Shown here one piece after another: positions 44,143 through 51,568 of a stretch of DNA of 64,000 nt. Position 1 is the first letter of the stretch, and the number at the start of each line of letters is the position of its first letter. Origin of the DNA: Pseudocolwellia sp048296855 (GTDB lineage: Bacteria; Pseudomonadota; Gammaproteobacteria; Enterobacterales; Alteromonadaceae); assembly GCA_048296855.1 (NCBI GenBank), contig CP182631.1, one strand, 5' to 3'. The position numbers and the translations under genes are program-made. The notes under the pieces were generated by a model, which was given only the letters and a program-made list of their open reading frames with translations, did not search any database and had not been told where the DNA came from.

Positions 44143-44973
44143 TTATTGCTTTTGATAAACAATGCCAGGGTTGCAACGTATCATATTAAAATCTTGACTG
44201 AGTCCAGATAATGACTCTGAAGCCCCTAAAAATAAATAACTTTTAGGGGTAAGAGTACCGTGTATTTGAGATAGAATTTTTGTTTTTATTTCTGGTGAGA
44301 AATAAATGAGTACATTACGGCAAAAAACCAAATCAAATCTTCCCATTAAACTATAGCTATTAAGCAGATTAAGTTGTCTGAAATTTACCATTTTTTTAAC
44401 AGAATCTTTTACTTTCCACATGCCATTATCGCTTGCTTCGAAAAATCTTCTTTTTCGTTCGGCTGATAATCCTCTCGATAATGCCAAACTATCGTAATGT
44501 CCGTGTTTGCAATGGTCTAACATGGTTGTGGAAATATCGGTACCCGTAATTTGTACACCTAAGGGGAATGCTTTACTGTTCAATTGTTGAAATTCTTGTA
44601 TTGCCATAGCAATTGAATAGGGTTCTTGGCCTGAAGAGCTGGCAGCGGACCATATTTTGAGTGATGAATTACGCTCAGCAAGATCGGGTAGTATTTTAGC
44701 TTTGAGCAATTCAAAGGGATATTCATCACGAAACCATAAGGTTTCATTTGTGGTCATAGCATCAATAACAGCAGCCCTAAGTTGCCGCTCTGCTGGACTT
44801 AAGGTTTTTTTGACTAATGTTGCTAATGAATCAATTTTGAATGTTGTCATTAGTGGAGCTAAACGGCTTTTTACTAAATATTGTTTATTTTCACCTAAAA
44901 CAATTCCACACTGTTGCTCTAAAAATATTCTAAATTCGTTATAGCTTTTTTCATCAAGTTGCCTATCTGACAC
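44143..44973 (-). CDS. cheR: Chemotaxis protein methyltransferase CheR
   Basis: CheR methylates glutamates of chemoreceptors using S-adenosylmethionine. The 276-residue protein has the N-terminal helical domain (YNEFRIFLEQQCGIVLGENK). Its catalytic domain has SAM-binding AASSSGQEPYSIAM near residue 110, plus TNETLWFRDEYPF and DLVFCRNVLIYFSPEIK. It lies between cheV and flgB on the same strand, as in vibrios. Confidence 0.93.
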   Translation of the reverse strand: MSDRQLDEKSYNEFRIFLEQQCGIVLGENKQYLVKSRLAPLMTTFKIDSLATLVKKTLSPAERQLRAAVIDAMTTNETLWFRDEYPFELLKAKILPDLAERNSSLKIWSAASSSGQEPYSIAMAIQEFQQLNSKAFPLGVQITGTDISTTMLDHCKHGHYDSLALSRGLSAERKRRFFEASDNGMWKVKDSVKKMVNFRQLNLLNSYSLMGRFDLVFCRNVLIYFSPEIKTKILSQIHGTLTPKSYLFLGASESLSGLSQDFNMIRCNPGIVYQKQ

Positions 44974-45005
44974 GTTTGATTTCCTTATTGTGAATGGTAG
45001 GCGTA

Positions 45006-45935
45006 CTAATCATTAATTTTTAACCATTTTTTGACAGCGGTTGCTAATTCATCGGGGTGAAATTTAGGAATAAAATCATCCGCACCTACTTTTTCAACCA
45101 TAGCATTATTAAAAACACCACTTAAGGATGTATGTAAAATAATAGGTAATGCGCGCATGTTTTCTGCCGCTTTAACTTCTGCTGTTAAGGTATAACCATC
45201 CATTTCCGGCATTTCAATGTCTGAAATCATTAAGGCGACTTTTTCAGTAAGGCTTGTATCGCAGGTTTCAGCAATCGCTTTTAATTGATCTAAAGCGTCT
45301 TGGCCATTTTTTGCTAAAATAAGATTTAATCCTAAAGGCTCAAGTGCTCGTTTTACTTGATTTCGAGCTACGGTAGAGTCATCTGCTATCATCACCAGTT
45401 TATCGCCTACTTGTTCCCCCATAGTTGAATCGGCAAGACCTTCAGTTAAGTCGGTAGATACAGGACTAATTTCATTGAGAATTTTTTCTACATCTAATAT
45501 AGACACCATCTCGTTGTCTATTTCTGTAACCGCTGTTAGGTAACTTGATTTTCCTGCACCCTCAGGAGGAGGCATTACATCTTTCCAGCTTAGTGTGGTA
45601 ATTCGCTCAACACTCGACACTAAAAAACCTTGAACACTTCGATTATATTCCGCAATGATAATAAAAGAATTTTCAGTTTGGGTGATTTCAGGGCCACCTG
45701 TTGCTTTGCTTAAATCAATAACTGAAATAGTTTGGCCACGAATATGCGCGATGCCTTTTATGAACTTATCTTGCTGTGGCATAGGGGTTAGCCTTGGGCA
45801 TTGCAAAACTTCTCTTACCTTGAATACATTAATGCCAAAACGTTGTCGGCCAACTAGCTTAAACAGTAATAATTCAAGTCTGTTTTGCCCCACTAATTGA
45901 GTTCGTTGGTTTACTGAATCTAAGATACTTGCCAT
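45006..45935 (-). CDS. cheV: Chemotaxis coupling protein CheV
   Basis: The 309-residue protein joins a CheW-like coupling domain with a receiver domain. The coupling domain (residues ~15-165) has FGINVFKVREVLQCPRLT and GIAHIRGQTISVIDLSKA. The receiver domain (residues ~180-305) has VMIADDSTVARNQVKRAL, the phosphoacceptor Asp in LMISDIEMPEMDGY and the Lys in FIPKFHPDEL. It starts 32 bp before cheR and is divergent from flgA. Confidence 0.94.
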   Translation of the reverse strand: MASILDSVNQRTQLVGQNRLELLLFKLVGRQRFGINVFKVREVLQCPRLTPMPQQDKFIKGIAHIRGQTISVIDLSKATGGPEITQTENSFIIIAEYNRSVQGFLVSSVERITTLSWKDVMPPPEGAGKSSYLTAVTEIDNEMVSILDVEKILNEISPVSTDLTEGLADSTMGEQVGDKLVMIADDSTVARNQVKRALEPLGLNLILAKNGQDALDQLKAIAETCDTSLTEKVALMISDIEMPEMDGYTLTAEVKAAENMRALPIILHTSLSGVFNNAMVEKVGADDFIPKFHPDELATAVKKWLKIND

Positions 45936-46095
45936 AAAAACCTCATTAGAAGTTATGCCTACTTAGTTCGGCATAGTTCTTGATAGTAATAGTTAATTAA
46001 ACTTAGTGCCTATTATTTGACAATGAGTTTATATCTCTCGTCTTACTATAAGCATAGACGAGTATTCTTATTTACTAAAAAAGAAAACAATATTT

Positions 46096-46788
46096 ATGAT
46101 GTATACAAAAATATTGAGAACTTTACTCTTTATTATTCCATTAATATCATTTGAGAATTATGGAAATACAACAGATGAAACTAGTTTAGTTGATTTTGTA
46201 AAATCGGTTGTAAAAAATAATATCGATACACCTACTGATGGTAAAGTAGAAATTAGTGTTCCTGCAATTGATCCGCGTATTAATATAAAACCATGCATAT
46301 CAACACTTAAAGCGAATATACCTGAAAACCATAATGGTAGAAACATCAATGTTAAAATTTATTGCGAAGATAGTACACCATGGCAGCTTTTTATTCCTGT
46401 TCGTATAAGTCAGGAAATCCCTGTATTAGTAACAACGAATATATTAGCTAAGGGTAGTATAGTAGATGCAAGCAATACAGAAATTGAATTTATTAATGTT
46501 AATAATATTAGAGGTGAGAGTGTTGATAATTTGGATCTTGTTGCCGGTGGACGATTAAAGCGACGATTATCTAAAGGGGCAGTAATATCACCTCGAAATA
46601 TTTGCTTAGTGTGTAAAGGGGAGGCTGTGACTATTATCGCTAGATCTGATGATTTTATGATCAAAACAAGAGGGGTTGCACTCTCTGATGGAAGCCAAGG
46701 TGAACAAGTAGAAATTAAAAATTCTAAGTCAGGGCGAATGATCAATGCTAGAGTAGAGGCTGTTAATAAAGTTGTGATTAATTTATAA
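46096..46788 (+). CDS. flgA: Flagellar P-ring assembly chaperone FlgA
   Basis: FlgA chaperones FlgI in the periplasm for P-ring assembly. The 230-residue product has an N-terminal signal segment (ILRTLLFIIPLISFENYG). A SAF-type C-terminal domain carries LAKGSIVDASNTEIEFI, RLKRRLSKGAVISPRNI and GVALSDGSQGEQVEIKN ending in VEAVNKVVINL, typical of FlgA. A Cys pair (KPCIS, YCED) may form a disulfide, as is common in this family. It precedes flgM. Confidence 0.9.
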   Translation: MMYTKILRTLLFIIPLISFENYGNTTDETSLVDFVKSVVKNNIDTPTDGKVEISVPAIDPRINIKPCISTLKANIPENHNGRNINVKIYCEDSTPWQLFIPVRISQEIPVLVTTNILAKGSIVDASNTEIEFINVNNIRGESVDNLDLVAGGRLKRRLSKGAVISPRNICLVCKGEAVTIIARSDDFMIKTRGVALSDGSQGEQVEIKNSKSGRMINARVEAVNKVVINL

Positions 46789-46795
46789 TTCGACC

Positions 46796-46822
46796 TAAAG
46801 AAAAATGACACTAGGCCGATAC
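46796..46822 (+). promoter_or_regulatory. FliA (sigma-28) promoter upstream of flgM
   Basis: TAAA (46796-46799), exactly 15 bp, then GCCGATAC (46815-46822): an almost perfect flagellar sigma-28 promoter about 40 bp upstream of flgM. It would let flgM (and flgN) be raised once FliA is active. Confidence 0.9.
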
Positions 46823-46862
46823 CAAGGTTGAGATTATAACATATTGTTATTAGGAATTTATT

Positions 46863-47174
46863 ATGGCCTTAAATATCAATAACTTGAATGGTTCAAATCA
46901 AGTTAAACAAAAAATAGAACAACAAACGCAAGTTAAACAGCAAGTTGTTCAGCAATCAAATACTGAGCAAAGCAAAGCTGCTCGTCAAGATTCTGTATCG
47001 TTAACTCCACAAGCTAAACAAATGAGTGAGTTACAGAAAAAAGCAGCAGATGCTCCAATGGTAGATCAAAAGAAAATAGATCAACTTAAAAAAGCGATTA
47101 CGTCAGGTGAATATAAAATAGATCCTGAAAAACTTGCAGCTAATATTGCAAACTTTGAATTTAATATCGATTAA
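46863..47174 (+). CDS. flgM: Anti-sigma-28 factor FlgM
   Basis: FlgM holds FliA inactive until the hook is complete and FlgM is exported. The 103-residue protein starts MALNINNLNGSNQVKQK, has a Gln-rich disordered N-terminal half, then RQDSVSLTPQAKQMSEL and the FliA-binding helices with IDQLKKAITSGEYKIDPEKLAANI. This pattern is diagnostic of FlgM. A FliA promoter lies directly upstream and flgN follows. Confidence 0.94.
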   Translation: MALNINNLNGSNQVKQKIEQQTQVKQQVVQQSNTEQSKAARQDSVSLTPQAKQMSELQKKAADAPMVDQKKIDQLKKAITSGEYKIDPEKLAANIANFEFNID

Positions 47175-47247
47175 CAGTTGAATATCGTAGTTAGGTATTT
47201 ATCAATCTTCTATATCGATATTAACTAATAATTATAGAGGGTAGATC

Positions 47248-47679
47248 GTGTCTGATACCATAAATGTTTTAGAAATACTTAATCAACAAAACACTCAGCT
47301 GTGTCAATTAGAACGCTTATTAAAAGATGAGTATGAAGTTTTACAACATCATAATCCATCGAAATTAACCGATATTAATAAGTTAAAAGACGCGTTACTG
47401 ACGCAAATAGATTCAACTGATAAATTATTAGCGAATACTAAGCAATTTGTTTCAGACAAGAAAAGTGGCCTTTACACTGATGAACTCCAAGCAATAGAAG
47501 CCATACTGTTGAGCTGTAAAGATTTGAATCAAATTAATGGTGAAATTGTTCAAAAATCTCAAATTTCTATCGAACGTATGCGAACCACACTATTAGAGAA
47601 TAATACTAAATCAACAATGACTTACGATAGTAAAGGTAAAACAAGCGGTGGTTTAAACCGTGTAGGGATAAAAGCTTAG
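47248..47679 (+). CDS. flgN: Flagellar export chaperone FlgN
   Basis: FlgN binds FlgK and FlgL before export. The 143-residue protein is almost wholly helical. LNQQNTQLCQLERLLKDEYEVLQ opens it, and the rest is coiled coil with LIEQ-like helices (IVQKSQISIERMRTTLLENN). GGLNRVGIKA at the end matches a common FlgN tail. It lies 70 bp after flgM and ends at a bidirectional terminator. Confidence 0.86.
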   Translation: MSDTINVLEILNQQNTQLCQLERLLKDEYEVLQHHNPSKLTDINKLKDALLTQIDSTDKLLANTKQFVSDKKSGLYTDELQAIEAILLSCKDLNQINGEIVQKSQISIERMRTTLLENNTKSTMTYDSKGKTSGGLNRVGIKA

Positions 47680-47712
47680 TTGTTATAATTGTCTTCTACC
47701 AATTTAAAAAAC

Positions 47713-47740
47713 AAAAAAACTGCAATTAAGCAGTTTTTTT
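47713..47740. terminator. Bidirectional terminator between flgN and flgP
   Basis: AAAAAAACTGC and GCAGTTTTTTT form a symmetric 11-bp stem around AATTAA. It separates the convergent flgN and flgP genes. Confidence 0.88.
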
Positions 47741-47752
47741 GATTATTGGGTA

Positions 47753-48223
47753 TTAATAATATTGAACGCTTTTAATTTGTTTACCATTTGTAGAAGCAAG
47801 ATATAGCTCATAAACATCTTTAAAATCTAGGCTTAGTTCTGTTGTATAGCTATCGCCGACTGGATAACTCTTCACTACTTTAGCGCCACGAATAATTCCT
47901 TTAATAGAGGCATCTAATTGTTGGTTGTTAATAAGTAAATTAGACATACTTGTTTTACCATCAATTTGTTGGCCGTATACCTGTTCAGCTAATTCCGCAT
48001 AGGCGGCAAGTTTAGACGCATTTATTGCCATCAGCATTTGCTGCGTTTTATGGGGTGATTTTTGTAAGCTAATAGGCGCTTGTCCAATCGCATGAAGCAC
48101 AGGGAAACTATCTGGTTTAGGTGTTTCCCATTGCACATGTTTATCATAAATCGTCGAACATCCATTTAAACAAAATAGCATTGCAGTAAAAAATAACGTT
48201 ATGTAAGATTTATTCATCATCAT
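47753..48223 (-). CDS. flgP: Flagellar outer-membrane lipoprotein FlgP
   Basis: The 156-residue product has a lipoprotein signal (SYITLFFTAMLFCLNGC). It carries an LPP20-type fold with ALHAIGQ-like VLHAIGQAPIS, MLMAINASKLAAYAELAEQVYGQQIDGKTS and a C-terminal SYTTELSLDFKDVYEL. In Vibrio-type polar flagella FlgP works with FlgO and FlgT to form the H-ring and outer disk near the sheath. It is 6 bp after flgO on the same strand, supporting this assignment. Confidence 0.84.
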   Translation of the reverse strand: MMMNKSYITLFFTAMLFCLNGCSTIYDKHVQWETPKPDSFPVLHAIGQAPISLQKSPHKTQQMLMAINASKLAAYAELAEQVYGQQIDGKTSMSNLLINNQQLDASIKGIIRGAKVVKSYPVGDSYTTELSLDFKDVYELYLASTNGKQIKSVQYY

Positions 48224-48229
48224 GTACCA

Positions 48230-48874
48230 TTATTGTTGAATTTCAACAGCTCTATTGTCTTTCTCTAACATTGTACTGTCGCGAATAATTAATCCGTCTT
48301 TTATATTAACTGTTTCATTATTGTTTAAGGTTTCGCCTAGCACCCAAGCAGGTATAAACGATTGTGCACTAGCCACAACAACTCGTGATTGCATACCAAT
48401 CATACGAGCATTTACCATAACCCCACCGTCTTTTTCCATCATGGTGCCTGTTACCACATAGTCAATAATCTGGCGTTCAGGTAACTCTTTCCAATCTCGA
48501 GTAAATGCGTAATCGCCATCTTTGGTTACACGAATATGTCCAGTCGTTTTAAAGTCAATAACCACCATTCCATGCATTTGAAGTTCATGAATGAAGTTTT
48601 CAGATAATTGATTTCCCAACCAATTTGTTGACTCTAAATCTTTTAAGTCAACAAACGAGGCGACAGCTATTGGCGTTTTAGGGCTCACAAAAGAGCTACT
48701 CTCTAGCATTTGGTAAGCTAAGCCTTTTACCACGTCGTTTATAGCGTGTTTAGGTAATTCGAAACTGTTAATTTCGCTTTGATCTACATGAGTAGATTTA
48801 TAAAAATTTTCATCTTTAGTGCTTGTACACGACAATAACGTCGGTAACAGTAATGGAATAAGCCACTTTTTCAT
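48230..48874 (-). CDS. flgO: Flagellar outer-membrane lipoprotein FlgO
   Basis: The 214-residue product has a lipobox (LLLPTLLSC) and the FlgO-type domain with INDVVKGLAYQMLESSSFVS, IAVASFVDLKDLESTNWLGNQLSENFIHEL and IDYVVTGTMMEKDGGVMVNARM. FlgO is an outer-membrane protein of polar flagella, first described in Vibrio cholerae. It is divergent from flgT, and a sigma-54-like site lies in the shared upstream region. Confidence 0.86.
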   Translation of the reverse strand: MKKWLIPLLLPTLLSCTSTKDENFYKSTHVDQSEINSFELPKHAINDVVKGLAYQMLESSSFVSPKTPIAVASFVDLKDLESTNWLGNQLSENFIHELQMHGMVVIDFKTTGHIRVTKDGDYAFTRDWKELPERQIIDYVVTGTMMEKDGGVMVNARMIGMQSRVVVASAQSFIPAWVLGETLNNNETVNIKDGLIIRDSTMLEKDNRAVEIQQ

Positions 48875-48915
48875 TGAGCATCCCTCAGTTGTTCGTTACT
48901 TCTGACTAAAACTAA

Positions 48916-48931
48916 AGCATAATTCAAGCCA
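48916..48931 (-). promoter_or_regulatory. Sigma-54-like promoter upstream of flgO
   Basis: On the minus strand TGGCTTGAATTATGCT has the invariant GG and GC of sigma-54 promoters at the right distance, about 40 bp before the flgO start. Only the invariant bases and some flanks match. Confidence 0.45.
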
Positions 48932-49001
48932 ATATATAGGTCTTGAAATGTATAGCACTTAAATAATTAGCTAAATTAAGTCAGACCGTAAATGCTTTTA
49001 T

Positions 49002-49017
49002 GGGCATAAAACGTGCA
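49002..49017 (+). promoter_or_regulatory. Sigma-54-like promoter upstream of flgT
   Basis: GGGCATAAAACGTGCA keeps GG at -24 and GC at -12 with correct spacing, about 48 bp before flgT. It is divergent from the similar site serving flgO. The match is partial. Confidence 0.45.
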
Positions 49018-49064
49018 TGCTAGCTTGAACTATAGAACAACCTACTAATATATTGGGATTTCAT

Positions 49065-50228
49065 ATGAAAAAATTGTTAATACTGTTAAGTTTTGCGTTA
49101 ACTAGCTTTTCGGCTTTTACACAATGGTATGAAACTCAAGGGCAAGCTCATATTGCGAATGGAAATCATCAAAGTGCTCGTACAACGGCAATGGAAAATG
49201 CTCTTAAACGTGCTTTACTCGTTGCAGGGGCCTCTGTTTCTAGTGTTCAGCAGGTGATTAACGGCGTACTTACTCAAGATCAAATTAGTGTTCGAGCTTC
49301 TGGTACGGTGAATTCATTCGAATTAATAGAAGAAACTTATAAAGGCGACTTATTGACGGTAAAAATTAGAGCTGATATTTTTCCTCAAGAAAAACAATGC
49401 TTTTCAGCTGATTATCGTAAATCAGTATTATTAACGCGAGGCAATATTTTAAATCGTGAACAAGCGAATATTGGAAAGATTTATGCTTTAGATACTGAAG
49501 TTATACGTAAGTTGTCAGATAAAATAAATAAAGAAGGTTATTATTTAGATAGTAAATTAGCCATCAAAAGTAAGTCTGGTTTTTCTCGTTATAATGAAAG
49601 CATGCAGTACGAAAAAATTAAAAATCTCGCTATGTCGTTATCAGATCATACAGACACACAGTTTATTATGTTTATCGAGTTTCCTGATCTGTCTCTTACT
49701 CAGCGTACAAACAGCGAGTTAAAGTTTTGGCAAAAAGACCATTTTGATCGTCACTTTAAAATAAACTTATATATATACAATGGCAGTAATGGTGAGTTAG
49801 TGTTGGACAAACAATATCATAATACAGCACCGTGGACTTTCGATAAAAGAGAGCCAATAGACGTAACCAGTAATACTTTTTGGTTAAGTGAATATGGAAA
49901 TAGTATTGATCGCACACTTGATATGATGATTTCAGACATTGATGAAAATATGATGTGTCAACCTACTCGAGGTAAAATAGTACAAGTTGCAGGCGATACC
50001 ATTTTATTTAATTTAGGTGAAAATCAAGGCGTTAAAGTGGGCGACGAGTTTTCATTGCTTCATGCAAATAATTTTATTAGTGACTCAGGTAAAACTTATT
50101 CAGGTTTTAACGTGAGCCCTTATAAAGTTAAGGTTATTAGTACCTCTAAAGAAAGTGCTAAAGCTACAACACCAGATAATAACTTGTTAGGTAATATTCA
50201 AATAAATGATATTGCGGTAAGATATTAA
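49065..50228 (+). CDS. flgT: Flagellar H-ring protein FlgT
   Basis: I chose the ATG at 49065 over a TTG at 49053, because it begins a clean signal peptide (MKKLLILLSFALTSFSAFTQ) and has GGGA upstream. The 387-residue protein shows the FlgT domains: AHIANGNHQSARTTAMENALKRALLVAGASV in the N-terminal domain, the middle QFIMFIEFPDLSLTQ and a C-terminal KIVQVAGDTILFNLGENQGVKVGDEF. FlgT forms the H-ring that anchors sodium-driven motor complexes in vibrios. It is divergent from flgO and ends near tRNA-Arg. Confidence 0.88.
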   Translation: MKKLLILLSFALTSFSAFTQWYETQGQAHIANGNHQSARTTAMENALKRALLVAGASVSSVQQVINGVLTQDQISVRASGTVNSFELIEETYKGDLLTVKIRADIFPQEKQCFSADYRKSVLLTRGNILNREQANIGKIYALDTEVIRKLSDKINKEGYYLDSKLAIKSKSGFSRYNESMQYEKIKNLAMSLSDHTDTQFIMFIEFPDLSLTQRTNSELKFWQKDHFDRHFKINLYIYNGSNGELVLDKQYHNTAPWTFDKREPIDVTSNTFWLSEYGNSIDRTLDMMISDIDENMMCQPTRGKIVQVAGDTILFNLGENQGVKVGDEFSLLHANNFISDSGKTYSGFNVSPYKVKVISTSKESAKATTPDNNLLGNIQINDIAVRY

Positions 50229-50275
50229 AACTAATAATATTTATTAGTGCGTCTTGTTCCACAATACTCCTATTG

Positions 50276-50352
50276 GACCCCATAGCTCAGCTGGATAGAG
50301 CAATCCCCTCCTAAGGGATAGGTCGCAGGTTCGACTCCTGCTGGGGTCGCCA
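50276..50352 (+). tRNA. tRNA-Arg (anticodon CCT)
   Basis: The 77-nt gene folds as a complete cloverleaf: acceptor GACCCCA pairing with TGGGGTC, a D-arm AGCTCAGCTGGATAGAGC, and an anticodon stem ATCCC/GGGAT around CTCCTAA (anticodon CCT). A T-arm with GGTTCGACTCC follows, then G and an encoded CCA. It reads the rare AGG codon. It stands alone between flgT and the RND efflux genes. Confidence 0.96.
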
Positions 50353-50521
50353 TAGTTAAATTAAAATATTCATATTATTTTTTAATACAGTCTCATTTCT
50401 TCCCTTTCACTCTTACATTTTTTATACATATTGATACGGGTATTTGATTGACCCATAGCTTACTCAGTGTAAGATTGAGTTATAAAAAATATCTTTATTA
50501 AAATAGAGTATAGGGAATAAC

Positions 50522-51568
50522 ATGAAGCTTCTTTTTACATTGTTACTGTTGAGTTTTTTCACTATCACGCGTTTTAGTTACGCCTCAACTTTAGTTATCG
50601 CTGAAGAAGCAATTGATCTACTTATGTATCCAACACGTAGTTCACCAGCACGTGTTATCGCACTTAATCAAAGTTTAATTCCCGCTCAAACTTCAGGTGT
50701 TGTAACTAAGCTCTTGGTTAATGTGGGTGATAAGGTTGTTAAAGGTGAAATATTAGCGACTTTAGATTGTGATATAAATTTATTAACTCACAAAGTTCAA
50801 GCCGCAAAATACGAACAGTTCTATTCATTACTCCTATTTAATAAGCGCGAATTGGTAAGAGGAAGAAGCCTTTTAAAGCAAAAGAATATTGGTGAAGCGG
50901 AACTTGATCGTTTAAATAATGCAGTTGAAAATAGCAGGGCAATTATACAAACACAAAAAGCTGAAGTAGATACCGCTTTATTAAATGTTGAGCGCTGTAA
51001 TATTAAAGCGCCGTATGATGGCGTTGTTACTATGCGTATCGCTAACTTAGGCGAAATGATTGATTTTGGTAAACCTGTAGTTGAATTAATTGAAGATAAT
51101 CGTTTAGAAGTTTCCGCAAAAATAGCCACAAGCGATGAGCAAAGTTTTTATCAAGCTAAGGTGTACACGCTCGATATTGCCGATCACTCTTATAATGTAA
51201 CGTTAAGATCTTCACTCCCCGTAATTGAACAAAATACGCGTAGTCGTGAAGCTAGATTTTTATTTATTGATAAACAAGCTATAGCAGGGAGCACCGGCCG
51301 ATTACGTTGGAAAAGCCCTACTCCTTATTTACCTGCTCACTTATTACAAAAGCGAGAAGGGCAAAATGGCTATTTTATTATAGACGATAATAAAGCCAAA
51401 TTTATTACTGTTGAAATGGCTGAAGAGGGCAGACCGATTCCTTATCATTTACCTCATACCTCTCAAATAATTACTGACGGACGCCACGGCTTAAATGATG
51501 GCGATACCATACAAAAAACGGTGACTAATAAAGCGCTTAAACAAGCTTTGGGTGGAGATAAGTCGTAA
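50522..51568 (+). CDS. RND efflux membrane-fusion (periplasmic adaptor) protein
   Basis: The 348-residue product has a signal peptide (MKLLFTLLLLSFFTITRFSYA). Its lipoyl/barrel-sandwich hybrid halves are VVTKLLVNVGDKVVKGEILATLD and NIKAPYDGVVTMRIANLGEMI, joined by a helical hairpin. A beta-barrel region follows. It lacks an N-terminal lipobox. Its stop overlaps the start of the pump gene by one base, so they form one operon. TolC (tolC at 12095) could be the outer duct; substrates are unknown. Confidence 0.88.
   Translation: MKLLFTLLLLSFFTITRFSYASTLVIAEEAIDLLMYPTRSSPARVIALNQSLIPAQTSGVVTKLLVNVGDKVVKGEILATLDCDINLLTHKVQAAKYEQFYSLLLFNKRELVRGRSLLKQKNIGEAELDRLNNAVENSRAIIQTQKAEVDTALLNVERCNIKAPYDGVVTMRIANLGEMIDFGKPVVELIEDNRLEVSAKIATSDEQSFYQAKVYTLDIADHSYNVTLRSSLPVIEQNTRSREARFLFIDKQAIAGSTGRLRWKSPTPYLPAHLLQKREGQNGYFIIDDNKAKFITVEMAEEGRPIPYHLPHTSQIITDGRHGLNDGDTIQKTVTNKALKQALGGDKS

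Noticed and set aside
45969..45984. Possible sigma-54 site before flgA (CGGCATAGTTCTTGAT)
   Set aside because: The first T and the C of the -12 element are lost and it is over 110 bp from the start codon, so chance is as likely.
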